A stretch of DNA of 64,000 bases from positions 1-64,000 of the forward strand of contig NW_026516211.1 of assembly GCF_025602895.1 (NCBI RefSeq). Reading direction: 5' to 3'. This document shows positions 19,498-32,046 of the stretch, piece after piece (within the stretch, counting starts at the first letter, position 1; each line of letters opens with the position of its first letter). The notes beneath the pieces are model-generated. The model did no database searches and was not told the origin of the DNA. It was given only the letters and a program-made list of their open reading frames with translations. The DNA comes from Polychytrium aggregatum. Lineage: Eukaryota > Chytridiomycota > Chytridiomycetes > Polychytriales. A program made the position numbers and the translations under genes.

Positions 19498-22400
19498 TCA
19501 CGCAGCCCCGCCTTCCATCGGCGCAGATGATCGAGACGATTGGGACGAAATGCTATCGCTTGTCATCAGTCGTGAGGCAGAAGCGGGGAGATACTTGACC
19601 AACTCCAGGTAACGAAGGCTGGCGCGCAGGGTGTTGATCGCAGTGGGTCTGATTCCAGTAAAGATTGAGTTGGTGTTGGTCGAGTCGAGCGTGAATGAAA
19701 GCGACATGACCATGTCCATCAGCGGAAAGAGGGCGTTGCTGCGGCGGTTGGCTGAGGTCACCAGGAGCTGTCGGAACTGGCCGCGGGTTTGGAACATCAC
19801 ATTCCACCCGAGACTGGTGACGGCCTCAAAGATATCCCGCTCGGAGATGCTGAGCGGGGAGCCAAGGCAACAGTCGACTCGGGTCAGGCTCAAGGTGGCA
19901 GGGGGTACGCCAGTGATGCCAGCACGGCGAGCAGCAGCCTCGCCTCGTTTCGCCATGGGCCCGCAAAGAAACCTACCGGCTAGTCAAATCGCTGACGTGG
20001 AAGACGAATCGGGATAGCGATTCGGGAGAGGCCACGATCGCTGCGACAATTTGGGCAACCAGGTCGACGGGGTCCATGTTGACCGACACGACGCTCACAT
20101 GCGACGGGGCTGCGCCAATCTCGATGCATCCGCGGATATACTTCCAGATGGAATCCTTGGTGTTGGAGACTGGCCACAGCAGCAGTGGCATCAGCAGTGG
20201 CAGAAAAAAAGAGAGCACTGTCAGTGCCGGAATACGCAAAGCGAGTCCATACATCATCGTCAGGGGTGTCATCCCGAACTGTCACATCAACCCACAATCA
20301 CTTTGGTACACCGTCGCCTCTACCTCGCTCTTCGGCCAAGCCATGTACGTACCTCCGTAGATGCTGTCCCCGCCAACGACCCCTGGACGGATAATCGTCG
20401 CAGGCACTCCGCGGGACCGTGCCTTGTTGATCAGTTGCTCAGAGGCCCACTTGGTTTGTGCGTATCCGCCAGATACATCAGACTGCGCGTAGACTGACTC
20501 GGAGAGGCGCTCTCGGTATGCACCCGACGCCGGGAGCGTCCCGGTCGTGGAGATGTAGTGAACGACCTTGAGATGGTGCGTTGTTGCCAGGCGGAGCGCC
20601 GTGATCGTGCCCTCGACATTGGCACGGCAGAGTCGTTCGTAGCTCTGCAGCCAGTGGGCCTTGGCGCCGTTGTGGACGATAACGTCAATGTCCTTCGCCA
20701 GCTGTGCCCATCGCTGGTCAGAGATTCCCCACTGCTGGAGACACAGATCGCCGCAGATGCATGTGACTCGGTCCATGATACGGAAGCGAGAAGCGCTCTG
20801 GTCTCGCGAGGCGACGACAAAGTTCCAGGCTGCTCGCTCAACACGCATCTTGGCCGACGGCTCGTCGGGAGCGCGAACGAGGCATACAATTTGGGCGGCG
20901 GGGAACTTGGCGGCCAGTTCAAAAAGCAGGAAGGCGCCCAGAAACCCCGTCGCGCCTGTGAGCAAGATGGCCCGAGGCGATGCCGGAAACACAAACGGAG
21001 GAAGGCCGTTTGCAGTCACAGAGGGATCGTCACGCTTCGCAACCTCGGCGGCGAGATCCACAGCAGCTGGGTTGAACGGCCGACTGTCGGAAATGTCGAG
21101 GATGATCTGGGCAACGTTGTTGGGCGTCATGCCGTGGGAGAGTAAGATCGGTGGCGGAACCTCGACGCAATACTCGGTCTTGAGGGCCAAGGACAGCCGA
21201 CTGGCACTGAGCGAATCAAAGCCAACCCCGGCAATGTAATAGTTGCGCCTTTCGAGCTCCTGAGAGTCGATGATCTGGCTCCCGAGCTGGGCAATCCTCA
21301 GAGCAACGCGCGACAGCGGCGTTTGATAGTCGTCGATCAGGGGATACGAGATGGCCAGGCCCTGGAGGTCTGCTCGCTCGGCAATCTCCTGCAGCCTTCG
21401 TTGGTCGCGCTTGCCAGAGTCCGTCAGTGGGATGCAGTCCAAGGGGATGCAGTTGTGGAGGGGCACGTTGGGTACGTTTCGGAGAGCGAACACGCTCGCA
21501 GCCAGATCCAGCACCTGCCGCGGACCAAGGCCGGGGGCCGTGACTTGCTTCAAGACGAAAAAGAGCACAATCTTGAGCTCAAGAGTCTGGACAAGGGTGC
21601 AATCGACGAGCACCTCGCACATCTTTTCCAGGAGCATGCTTTCCAGATACTGCAGATCGACAAATACACCGTTGATCTTGACCTTGCGGCCGAATCTGAT
21701 GCAACAAGCAGTGACAGGGAGCAGAAATCCGATCCGCCCATGAGTCAGCAGATGGCGGTGAACCACGATTGTCATCGCACGACAGTTGTCATCGCACCAC
21801 AGTTGTCATCGCACGACATGTACCCAAAAGCGTCTATGCCAACTAGTGCCGTCGATCAACAACCGACGAAAGTTAGCTGGGTACGACTGCCTACCTCCCC
21901 AGGATGACAAACTGTTCATTGCCAACCAACTCGACTTCATCCATGGTGCGTACGCACGGAGATCCGTCTTCAAGAAACCCAAAGGGGGACAGAGGATCGG
22001 CGCGGTCGCAGTGAACAAAGCTCGCATGGAATCGGACATGATGGTCCTTGGGAAGGGCGAGGCACAGTATCCCGGAGCGTGCGGCATTTGAATCGACGAC
22101 GCTCCCCTCATCGTCGAGGAGGAAGGGGCGGACGTTGGGGTTCGCAATCGAGTACACGAGCTTCGAGGGAGCAGGGGCGTCTGGGTCGATGGTGCAGAAG
22201 CCAAACGCCCGGATGACGCCCATCTGGAGAGAGCAATCGGACGACATTGGTCAGGATAGCGATCAGTCATGCAGGAAGACCATGCAGTTTCCTTGCACAG
22301 ACTCAGGCTCTGCATATCGCCGACACACAAACCAACCCATTCATTCACTCATCTATCCACAAGCAGATCCAGAGCAAATAGCGCCGTCTCAGAGGGTTCG

Positions 22401-24279
22401 CGAGCACAGCGGCGAGAGTGAGCCAGTCTCTCGAGCCTCTCAGCGTCCCTGGCGACCCACCTCAATGGACCCGTAGCCACAGTGAATCGTGGCGCTGGGA
22501 AAGAATGCCTTGGCGGTCTTGACGAGCGATGGAGGGATCATTTCTCCAACCAGCACAAGGCGGGTGACAGCAGGCCAAACCACCGCACTTTGGTGGATCT
22601 GGGCCATTCGGAGAACCACCTTGAGAAAGGAAGGCGTCTGGGGCAGCGAGCGTCGATTGGCATCAGTCCACGCCAGCGATTCGGACCAAGCACCCAGTAA
22701 TAAACGCAAAACGTACTGTCTGCAGAATCTGCATGCCCTTGTCAAGCCAGAAGATGACGTCGGCGGCCTTTTGAAGCGGGTCCATGGAGGAACTGGACAC
22801 CATCATGGACCCGCAGGTGTTGATCGAGAGCACGAGCGAGGCAACCGAAACACCAAAGGAGGGCATCTGCAGCCATGCCAGAGAATGGAGGTGAGCCACA
22901 TTGTCGGTGCATGCAGATGGGCCTAGATGTCGGCAGCTGTGGGACGTGAGGACCAGGAAATGCACCAACCTGAAAGACACCAGTGCTTCCGCTGGTCACA
23001 CCCCAAAAGATCCGCAGGGGTGAGGGCATGGTGTAGGGCACCGGGAAGCTGTCGCAGAATGGTCAGGGTCAGATCATCGACTGGCGGGCGAGGCAAAGCG
23101 GGTATGAACACCACGAGCGTGAGCGGAAGGGTTCCTTACGTCTTTGGTAAGCCTTCAGAGATCGCAGGCCATTGATCGGTAATGTTACAATACAGGACAT
23201 TGAATGTCGATGGGGAAACAAAGCGGTCAGTCTTTGGTCTGCTGTTCCATCCGCTCAAGCCCCCATCGCCGGGAATCGGCGCCTCACCTGTGGTGCCAGA
23301 GGTCGCCAAATAGGCAATCATCTCGGGCGATGCAGCACAGAGGTCGAGTGATGGATGAGGTATCGGCCCCAGGAGCGGGAGCAGTCTCCCGTCCACGGCC
23401 GTGACGTTTTCGATTCTCCCGGGTTCGAGAGATGAGTAAAGAATGAACTTGATGGAGTGTCTGGTGGGTGGAGCCAGGTTGAACAAGTGAATAAGCGGCA
23501 GCCAGGAGAGGCGAGAGGCACATTGCAGACGATTGGGACATGGAGCCAGACACCAGGGCTCCCCGGGCAGGAGACGGTGCAGGGATCCCAGGGCTGTCAA
23601 TCTGCCATGGCGCACTGGCTGCGGGAGACGGACAAGCACGGCACCTTTCTGCTATAATGTTTCGAGTAGTGGGCGGCCAATCCAGGCCAAAGTTAAGAGG
23701 TCTCCTGTATGTGAGGCGGCAGGATCGAGAAGGACCCGGGTTGGATCGAGGAGGATCCGGGAGGCAGTCAGCCACGGGCCAAGGAATCGGTGCGGATCAA
23801 GGCGGGGCAGTCGCTGACAACACCCGTCAACGAGCAAGAGCGATGGGTCGGAGAAGAAGCACAGCATTCCAGTCACCAACATACTTTCCAAGAATCCAGA
23901 GGGCATATGTGAAGAACACCCAGTGCGCATCGGGCGGGCAGTGGAGCGCCACGATGCCATCGTCGCTGGACCAACCCGGCAGATTGGCCAGACCCCGAGC
24001 AATCGAATAGGACCGATCCCAGAGCTGGCGATAGGTGAAGGCCTGGACCCGGTCGCCCTCACGGCTGTGGAGAGCGACGGGACTGGGCTGCTGGCGGGCG
24101 AGCTGGACGAGAGCCTGGACGGGATGTTGCCAGGGCTCGATGCAGTCCTCGTACAGCCTCGGCAGGGAATGCGAGCGAGGCGGCTCGAGTGCAGACTCGA
24201 GAGCAGACTCGACTGGGGCCCGGACGGCCGACGAGCGGGTCCTCCGCAGTTTTCGGTGCCCGAAACAACTCAGGACCAT
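19498..24279 (-). CDS. NRPS-like enzyme: adenylation - carrier - thioester reductase
   Basis: A Lys2/carboxylic-acid-reductase type protein that should activate a carboxylic acid, load it on a carrier and release it by NADPH reduction. Seen on the minus strand: A-domain N-terminus (23885-24279), SGTTG (A3-like, near 23290), CGYGSIE (A5-like, near 22465), FGRKVKINGV (A8-like, near 21690), LTDSGKRDQRRL (A10-like, near 21400), carrier serine in GVGFDSLSA (near 21215), then a reductase with LLTGATGFLGAFLL (near 20950), YISTTGT and GYAQTKWASEQL. C-terminal exons with closing phases are 22717-22866, 22461-22637, 21895-22223, 20352-21695, 19977-20169 and 19498-19849. Junctions between 22867 and 23884 are not resolved. 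The substrate is unknown. It could be LYS2, but the A domain is shorter and more diverged than I expect for that enzyme. Confidence 0.75.
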
Positions 24280-24548
24280 GGGGGACTGTGGGAGCGGTGC
24301 GGAGGAGAAAGGGGCAGCCAGGGCGGACGAGGGCGGGTCAACAGCGAGGATGAGGGACAGAGCCAGCGCCGGGGCAGCGGCAAGGTATAAATGGGACGCA
24401 GGACAGACAGCAGCACGGCCCTCCAAGCCGACGAGCGAGCCGGGCAGGACAACTGGATTGAGCACGGGCGCTGGACAACCAAGAGACACCTTGGACCCCT
24501 TGGCGGCCGCACGATAGCGCGACGGGTGTCGATTGGTGTAAGTAGAGA
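24280..24548. other. 5' region of the NRPS-like gene
   Basis: Region before the chosen start codon (24279, minus). The frame stays open to about 24630, so the true start could be further upstream, but the tandem repeats there speak against coding. GC-rich and without a clear promoter element. Confidence 0.35.
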
Positions 24549-24692
24549 TGTCAATACATGTCAATACATGTCGATAGCTGTCGATGGTGCCGGTGCATAT
24601 CAATACATGTCGGTGGATGTCAATACATGTCAATACTTGTCGGCGAGTGTCAATAAATGTCGACGGATGTCAATAAATGTCGATGGATGCAG
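24549..24692. repeat. degenerate tandem repeat, TGTCAATACA type
   Basis: About 14 tandem units of 10 bases related to TGTCAATACA follow one another (variants TGTCGATAGC, TGTCGGTGGA, TGTCAATAAA). They lie upstream of the NRPS-like gene. The region is AT-richer than its surroundings. Confidence 0.8.
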
Positions 24693-25444
24693 TTATCGAT
24701 TCACAAATGAGTTTGACAGGGCACACGGAACCAGAGTGCAGAAGGCCGTCTGATACAGCACCCGCCGCACGCATCCGCTATTTCGTCTTGCACATCCACC
24801 TCACCTCCGCACGCATCCGTCTCGCCATCGATCGCAGGACAGCGTGCAATCCGCAGGACTGGATCTCGGCTGGCGCCCCGTGCGATACTCCCCACCCCGT
24901 ATCCCATGCGCGAGCCAAATCAGACACCACAGGCCGCCTGCAGACCCTCGTCCGCCACCCCCCGGACAGCCTTACAGCGCTGTGCCGCCTGGCGAGCCGC
25001 AGACACCGCACGCCAATGATGCCACCAGAGCAGCACAGGCGTGGGCCGGTGGCATTCTTTCCGGTCTTGCGCTGTCTTGCCAGGCGGTCGTGCTCAATTA
25101 CGGAACAAGGCATCGGGCCAGCTGTGCTTGCCTGCTGTCTGCCGCCTTGCGAGGCCATGAAACCACTCCCAGAGCGCCGAAGCTCTTGGTGGCCGGCACA
25201 AGCCTCCGTATCGGGCCGAGACAACGCCATCGAGAAAGCACGAGTGAGATGACGACTCGTCAGGTGGCCGTGACAAAGCCGTCCGACGACAAGTCTGTCG
25301 TGCAGCCTCGGTTCATCGTGCTCTGGGCGAGGAGCAGATGCGCTTCTCGTGGACCGGCGTTCATCAAGCGAAGAGCAAGTGTATTGTGCCGGCAAGCGAC
25401 TTTGGCAGGCGCCCAGATGCAGCAGCAAGACAGAGTTGCCTGTC
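24693..25444. other. spacer between NRPS-like promoter and RPN2 3' end
   Basis: No recognisable gene. Long frames are open on both strands (24844-25713 plus, 24778-25581 minus), but neither shows conserved motifs, and both run into RPN2 exon sequence. GC-rich composition explains them. Confidence 0.4.
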
Positions 25445-28400
25445 TTAATCTTCGTGGTACTCAAACGGCTCTGTGCAAAGGAGAAGCGGACGACGGCACA
25501 TTCGCGGTGAGCAGGCCTGGTGGTGCTGAAGGAAGGACCACGAAACAGCTCCACAACCAACTGCACGGCCCGCTCGATCACCAGCCACGCTTCGTTACCT
25601 GGGGCTGGGGCTTCTTCGGGAGGATTGGTCGATGTCGCCGAGGCAGCAGCAGCAGTAGCGGCAGCCGGGGCGTTGGCGGCGGGGGTGCTGCTCGGTGCCG
25701 CAGCGGGTTCTAGTTCGGATCAAACGAGCAAAATAGGGCGATATCAGGAACCAGATACTCTTTGGCCTCGCACAGATTCGACTTGCCAGCTCCTGACCGT
25801 GCAGTGCTGGTTCGTGCTCTTCTCTCCTCAGCTACGATTTGGGACACCAACCTGCCGAGGACGCAAGCACAACAAACTCTTCAGGCTCTCCGGGTCGCAG
25901 ATCGTGGAGCAGGACGATTCCGCCGAGTGTCTAGACGGTATGTGGTGTCGATAAGCGCCACAGTTAGTGTATCGCTTCTGCCGCAAGACCCAATCGAGTT
26001 TGCTGGACCCATCAAGGTCATCGTCAGCCAGGACGTGGCACACATGCGCACCTTTTTCAGAGGAACGTATCGGGAGTCTTCCTTGAAGGCCACGTATTTC
26101 AGCTGGGCAGGGACAACCCGCGACATGTTGTCCTGCACGTCAAAGTTGGGCTCGCGTTTGCGCTCCGATTTCTTCTCAGAGTCGTCCTTGTCCTTGTCCT
26201 CGACCGAAGCGACCTTGGGAGTCTCGGGCTCTTCCTTCTTGTCGTCCTGTCATCCGACGCAATGGATGAGAAGTCGAAGCAATCACAGATCAAGCGTATC
26301 ATTGTGTGCCATGTTGGTGTGGGGCCGCTCCAGCACCCCGCAACATACCGTGTCCATAGCATCGCCAGCCTTGTCCTTCTCGGACTTGCGTGCGCGAGCC
26401 TTGGCCCTGGCGGTGGTGGAGAGCACCGCGGTAGCGACCTTCTCGATAACTTCGGCTGTCGGGGGCTTGGTCGACGGGGGATAGGCAAACACGGACGGGC
26501 GGGCGTTCGAGACGAACTTGAATTGGGGCACCTGACAGGATGGCCAGCAACGACAGCAGCACCGATCAGCAACGAACATAGCACCAGGCAGAAGAATCGC
26601 CAGAAGACGATACCATGGCTGAGTCGCCATCCATGCAAGGACTGAGGAGGCCAACCCGTCGATTCACTCACCTCCAGGTTCTTGTTCAGACCAATCAACG
26701 GTGTCGGGGTAAAGGCCAGACTCAGGAAGTGGGTCAGAGGGTACCAGTACCAAAACTGGGTAAAGACGGCCATGCCAACGATCGCCGACATGTTGGCAAG
26801 TCCAGAGCGGGACTGGAGCGAGATGGTGACGTTGCGGCCGCCAGCGTCGATGATGCCCTGGGCCAGCACTGCACCAAACTTGGCCATGGGATCAACGTGC
26901 TTCTCGCTGATGATCTTCTCATAGAGCTTGCGGGTGGCGACGGCCCTGGGCGCCGTGACCTCGTTGTGCTGGATAAAGACCATGGCAAGCGAAATGAGAG
27001 CACCTTGGCGGACATAGTCGACCGGATCCTTGGTCATGGGCTCGAGGATATCGACGGCATCCTGGTGGAGACAAAGAGTCGCGCTGGTGAGGACCACAAA
27101 ACGCACCCAGCACCGATCTCACGTTTGCCGTTGCTGCCGATGAAAATGTCGATCGCCACCACTACTTACCGACATGGCTGTGCCGGCGCAGGCAATGCCC
27201 AGGGCCAGGGTGGCGCCATAGCGGACGTGCGGGTTGTAGCTCTCCGACAGCCGCTGCACAATTCGAGGGACCTGCTTGGGCTGTCGGAAGAGAACAAAGC
27301 CCAGGGCAATGACCGAGGCTCGGCGGACATCGTCGTTGACATCGCTGACGGCCACATGCAGCAGTCTGCGGATTGCCTTGTTGTTGCCTGTTCCGCTGTA
27401 GGCCATGGCGACAGTGTACATGGCTCCATAGCGGAGGATAGGGTCCTAGCATACGTGCAAAGAGTGGATCGTCAGCAACGTCGAGCACGCATGTCCATCC
27501 GCATGGTCATAGCGAGCTCCAGGCCCTTACCTTGTCTTCGCAGAGCTGGTTGATGAGCGCGTCGGCCTGCTCCTCCCGGCCGTACATGATCATCGACAGT
27601 CCAACAGCCAGGCCGCGAATGATCTTCTCGTGCTGCGTCTCGTGGGCGTACTGGACCATTTCCGTGATGGCCTTGGCCGAGGCCGTACCGAGCATAACCA
27701 AGCCCATGGCGAGGCCAGCCGCCTCACCGGCAACAGCGCTGTCGGTAAAGAGGATGGTCTTGAGATTCTCGTAGAGCTCTACAAGGCGGTAAAGAGTCAG
27801 TGCGTGCAGTGCGCTATCGGACCATTTGTGCCCAGCTGCCACTCGGTGAATGGGCTTCACGGGCGCAGAGATCGATCGGACGGCCAGATGCTCGCACAAT
27901 CGCTAGCGACCGCAGCCACTCTGTGCTTTCAGCCTACCATCGTTGTCGGTGGCCATGCCAGCGACGCCGAGACCGAGGCAGGCGCCGTGCTGAACAACCT
28001 CGTTCTGGGTGTTGCTGAGGGCGTTGGTCAGATAGGGCACCACGCCGGCTCCGTGGTGCGAGTGGATGATGCCAAGGGCAAACAGGGCACCGCCCTCCGA
28101 GTATGCCGACCCCGTTACGCCCTCCTGCGGGAGGTATGGCGAGAGCAGATTCAGGCCCTTGGTGATCTGGCCTTTGTGGATGACGCCCAGGGCCGCAGTG
28201 GCACTAAACTTTGTCCAGTTGGTGGCGCGAGAGAGCCACTCGAGGTTTTGTCGCAAAAAGTCGTCGCTGGTGGTGCCGGCGTTCATGAAGGCATTGGCAA
28301 AGGTGACGGCCGAGTGGTAGACCGAACTCTTTCCCTCCAAGGCCGTCTTTGGCGTTCGCGGAACCAAGCAGACCGAGACCAAGGACGCACGATGGGACAA

Positions 28401-30563
28401 TCGGCGCGCAGCACCCGCGGGTGGAAGCGGAGAGCATGAGTCGACATGGACTCAAGCGCGGGCGACACAGCATCGATAACCAGAGTCGAAATGCGGCCAT
28501 CCCGCACAGCTCACCTTGGTGTTTTTCAGAATCAGCAGATCGGACTTGTTGTTGCGGTGGAGGAACTCAAGGTGCAACTTGATTGATAGTTCGCCGTTGA
28601 TGATGGTGCGGATCTTGGCAAAAGGGTCGTTCTGCCATCACCAGTGCCAAGAGCAGTTGCCACACATGAGCATCAACAGAGCGCCGCATCGACCGATGGC
28701 TGCTGTCAGAGCGTTGAGGGTGCTTTCCGGATCGCACGGTTGGATCGGTGCACTTACCACATCATCCGCCTCCGCCTCTGTCGAGGCAGGCGGCAGCGAC
28801 TGGAGGACCTTATTCAGGAACTCCTGCGTGGCGTTCTCCTCCAGGTCAAAGGCAATCTGGAATGCAATCAACCGGTGGTATTCGTCTTTGTGGACAAGGC
28901 TCTGGAGGAGCTCGCCGGCTTCGCTGGGCGAGTTGAGGTGGACGAAACACTGGCTGATGGAGATGTAGTCGGGGTCTTGCAGGTTCTTGAACAGCTTGAC
29001 CAGCAGTTGCAGCAGCTACGACAAGCAAGTGTGAGTATCGCATCAGTGCCCGCTCGACGCTCGCCACATGCGTCGCGCAAAACAACTCAAAGCGACAGCC
29101 CGGCCAAATCCGTACCATGTTTCGGAATCCAATGTGCTGCACAATCGTCATGGCAGCCTCCAGAACGTAGGAAAGCAGCTCCTTGGCGTTGCCTTTGGCC
29201 ACAGCCTCCTCAATGACGTCGAGCCGCATAGACTCCAGAGCGATTCCAATAACCTGGCAGGCATAGTAAAGGGAGACCTGGGTCAGCGTTGCTCGGCAGC
29301 GAGGATATGAAATCCGCCGAGATGCATCGCGTGGTTGAAACCATGACACCAAACATACCTGCTTGTATTCCTGGTCGTTGTAGCATCGCTGGATCATACG
29401 GGTGACGACGTTGATCAAGCGGGGATCGATAGACTCGGCGGGAGATGCGCTGTCGTGCTGGGCAGCGCGAAGCTCGATGTACTTGTCGACGCACTTGGCT
29501 GGAGATGGAAGAGATGCCGCGGCGAATCGTGAGGAAGCACCCATGACTTGGAAGCACACCATAATCGGAACAGTATCGCCGACCGGATCGATGCTGGAGC
29601 AACAGGCAACAGGCAACAGGCAACAGGCAACAGGCAACAGGCAACAGGCAACAGGCAACAGGCAACAGGCAACAGGCAACAGGCAACAGGCAACAGGCAA
29701 CAGGCAACAGGCAACCGACAACGACCTACCGATAATTGTCTCGACGTACTCAGTCTTGGCCGAGGTGTCAAACAGGGCGTCGGCGCCAAGGGCAAACTGA
29801 AGAGACTCATCGTACGCTCCAAGGTGATAGTAAACCTGGCAACCGACACGGCACCGTCAGAACCAAAGCCCAACGCTGTCAACTGCGAGCGTGGTGCTCG
29901 GCTGAAGCAGGGACGTCTGCATAAACGTACTTTGGACGCCACGAGAGCAGCAAGATTGCGGTGCTTGAACTGGGGGTTCTCGTACAGGGTTTCACTGAGT
30001 GAATGATTGCGATTGTTGGCGGATGCGCACCAATCCAAAAGCCACAAAGTCGTCAAAGCAGGCACGTCAGCAATGAAACATTGTGCACCAGGATCACACC
30101 AAAAGTCGAGATTGCGGATCGGCATGCGTCGGATGGCATCCTGTGCGCCGAGAAACTGCCGCCGCGATCACACTGGTCGGATGGATGATGCAGAACACAT
30201 CGGAGCTCGGTTTACATTTTGGTGACAGAGTCCGAAATCTCGGCCCAGAACTGATCCACGATTTCGTTCAGCTTCGTGAGAGAGTAGACGAGCAGCTCCT
30301 CATCCTGCTCGTCCAGCAACGAGATGATGCCAGCTGAAAGCGGCCCGGCCGCCCAAAGCACACAGAGTTAGCGGGGCAATTTCTCGTTGCGCTTCATATC
30401 AAAGCTATGGCCAAGCAATAATGGACCATGCGCATCCAGTCGACCGCTGGACGAGCGCGGGCCCTCGGGCAGGATCGTGGGCAAGCCAGCATCGTCTGGC
30501 CATCACAGCCGGTTCCCAAGGCTTTGCTCGGCGAGACCAACCTGCAGAGGTAAGCACGACCAT
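25445..30563 (-). CDS. RPN2: 26S proteasome regulatory subunit RPN2 (PSMD1)
   Basis: Largest non-ATPase base subunit of the 19S particle; a PC-repeat scaffold. Seventeen exons close exactly to 967 residues: 30542-30563, 30216-30333, 29931-29994, 29730-29835, 29359-29498, 29116-29277, 28758-29015, 28515-28631, 27938-28346, 27531-27778, 27170-27445, 26672-27061, 26349-26531, 26052-26246, 25852-25930, 25599-25709 and 25445-25470. Family signatures are [20 protein letters not shown] at the start, [57 protein letters not shown], a Lys/Glu-rich C-terminal stretch and the closing EPFEYHED. The start exon (22 nt) and last exon (26 nt) are very small and easily missed. Intron 4 contains a 7-bp minisatellite. 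An Ala/Pro-rich insertion (exon 16) precedes the tail. Confidence 0.96.
29600..29711. repeat. perfect heptanucleotide minisatellite (CAACAGG)16
   Basis: Sixteen perfect copies of CAACAGG, with a partial unit after them, lie inside intron 4 of RPN2 (29499-29729). The transcribed strand reads CCTGTTG repeats. The perfection suggests recent expansion. A 7-bp unit would shift frame if it were exonic, but splice signals put it safely in the intron. Confidence 0.95.
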
Positions 30564-31368
30564 GTTTGCGGGGTGAGAGGATCGGATCGATCGCGGCGAA
30601 TGCGGGAGTCTTGTTGTTTTCGACAGGCGGATGGACCGAGATGCAAGTGCAAAGCAAACGGCAAACGGCCAGACGCAGCGCCTTGGATGCAGTTGGTGTG
30701 TCGTCTCGGGCAGAAACGAAGCGCTTGTGAGAGCGCTGCCCGTTCGTGCTGGCGATTTTGGCCAGCGGGGCCATCCAGGGACCCTGGCGGCAAGATCGGT
30801 GGATCGATCCAGTCACGTGCGACCCTGGCAGAAAGCTGCGGCCAATCAGCACGCGGGGGGGTCACAGAGAGTGTGGGAGGGCAGCTCGAGCGGGCAGCTT
30901 GAGCATGCTGTTTGAGCGAATGCCGGTGGTTTCATGGCGATTCGACATTCGCAGGACATGGCATTGATGCTCGGGGACGTCAAGGTCAAGGATCGTCTCT
31001 GGTCGAGCAGGACAGGGCTGATGGGCCGTGCATCTGGCGGCCAGGCGACGAGACAGCAATGATCTGTGCGGGCCTGCCGCCCAGAGCCCATGGCCGCCAC
31101 CAAGGCCAAGAGGAAATGCGATTTGGTCTGCATGGATCCATCGTGCCAGGCGGATTGCTCGGTCCAGGAGAACCGTGGCCCTGAGGGGGAGACCAGGATC
31201 TGCACGCACAGCGCTCGTGCTCCCGTCGATGGGCAGTGCACATGCAAGCCATGGGCCAGGCAGATTGCTCGCATTGAAAAGCACTCCTCGCCGCCCCTGC
31301 CTGTTCCCCTATCTTTCGTCTCTGTCTTGGTCTTTGTCTTTCCTGCCCTCCTGGCTCGACTCGAAAAC
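30564..31368. other. divergent promoter region RPN2 / HINT3-like gene
   Basis: About 800 bp between two divergent start codons. I see no gene, no TATA box and no clear Rpn4-type GGTGGCAAA element. Open frames here are short and unconserved. Confidence 0.4.
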
Positions 31369-32046
31369 ATGGCTTCCGCCGAGCATACCTGCATCTTTTG
31401 CAAAATCGCCAACAAGCAGCCCACCAACGCCAAGGGCGATGTCACAGAGCTCCTCTACGAGGTGAGCCGGCTCTGCTCTGTCCTGCCCTGTCCTGCTCTG
31501 CCCTGCCGAGGGCTGAGTGCAGCGCTACCTAGGCCATAACCGCTGTTGACTGGTCGTTGGTAGTCGATAGCAAGTCCGCCATAAACAGCACGGACTGGCT
31601 GATGGCCAAAGGGCCCCATCTCATGTCTGCTTCTGCTGTTCATGTCGCAGGACGACGAGGTTGTTGCCTTCCGCGACATCCATCCGCTCGCCACCCGTCA
31701 CATCCTGGTGATTCCCAAGCAACACATTGCCAACATCTACAGCCTGGACGGCGAGTCGATCCCGCTGGTTGACAAAATGTCCCAGGCCGCCCACACCGTG
31801 CTGGAGCAGCTCGGCGTCAGCCCCGAGGACCGCCAGCTTGGCTTCCATGTGCCGCCCTTCAACATGATGGCGCATCTGCATATGCACACCCTCGGCAAGC
31901 CCTTCCTTGGCTGGCTCGGCCCGTGGGCCTTCCCCGATGCTCCCAACGGATCGTGGTGGTATCTGGGTGCAGAGCGCCTCACCCGTGCGCTACAGAAGGG
32001 CAAAGACAATGCCACCGCAGGCACCTGGAACTGGAACTGGCTGTGA
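31369..32046 (+). CDS. HIT-domain protein, HINT3-like (copy 1)
   Basis: Two exons, 31369-31461 and 31651-32046, encode 162 residues. It begins with the zinc-type pair CIFCKIA. The ligand pocket follows (FRDIHPLATRHILVIPKQHI), then GFHVPPF and the histidine triad HLHMHTL, the catalytic centre of HIT nucleotide hydrolases. The GFHVPPF-HLHMH spacing matches HINT3 (which has GFHMPPF-HLHLH) better than HINT1. A likely role is hydrolysis of AMP-lysine or acyl-AMP type substrates in the cytosol. The C-terminus is Trp-rich (GTWNWNWL). The next gene is a paralogue with its intron at the same codon, so the pair arose by tandem duplication. Confidence 0.92.

Noticed and set aside
24778-25581. 267-codon minus-strand frame next to RPN2
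   Set aside because: Its first part is RPN2 exon 16 downstream sequence read through the donor; the rest has no motif. The short last exon of RPN2 (25445-25470) explains the conserved end.
29600-29711. Possible CRISPR-like array
   Set aside because: Pure 7-bp tandem units without spacers in a eukaryotic intron.
29415-30125. Leu/Pro/Val/Ala/Cys repeat protein frames
   Set aside because: They are translations of the CAACAGG minisatellite in an RPN2 intron.
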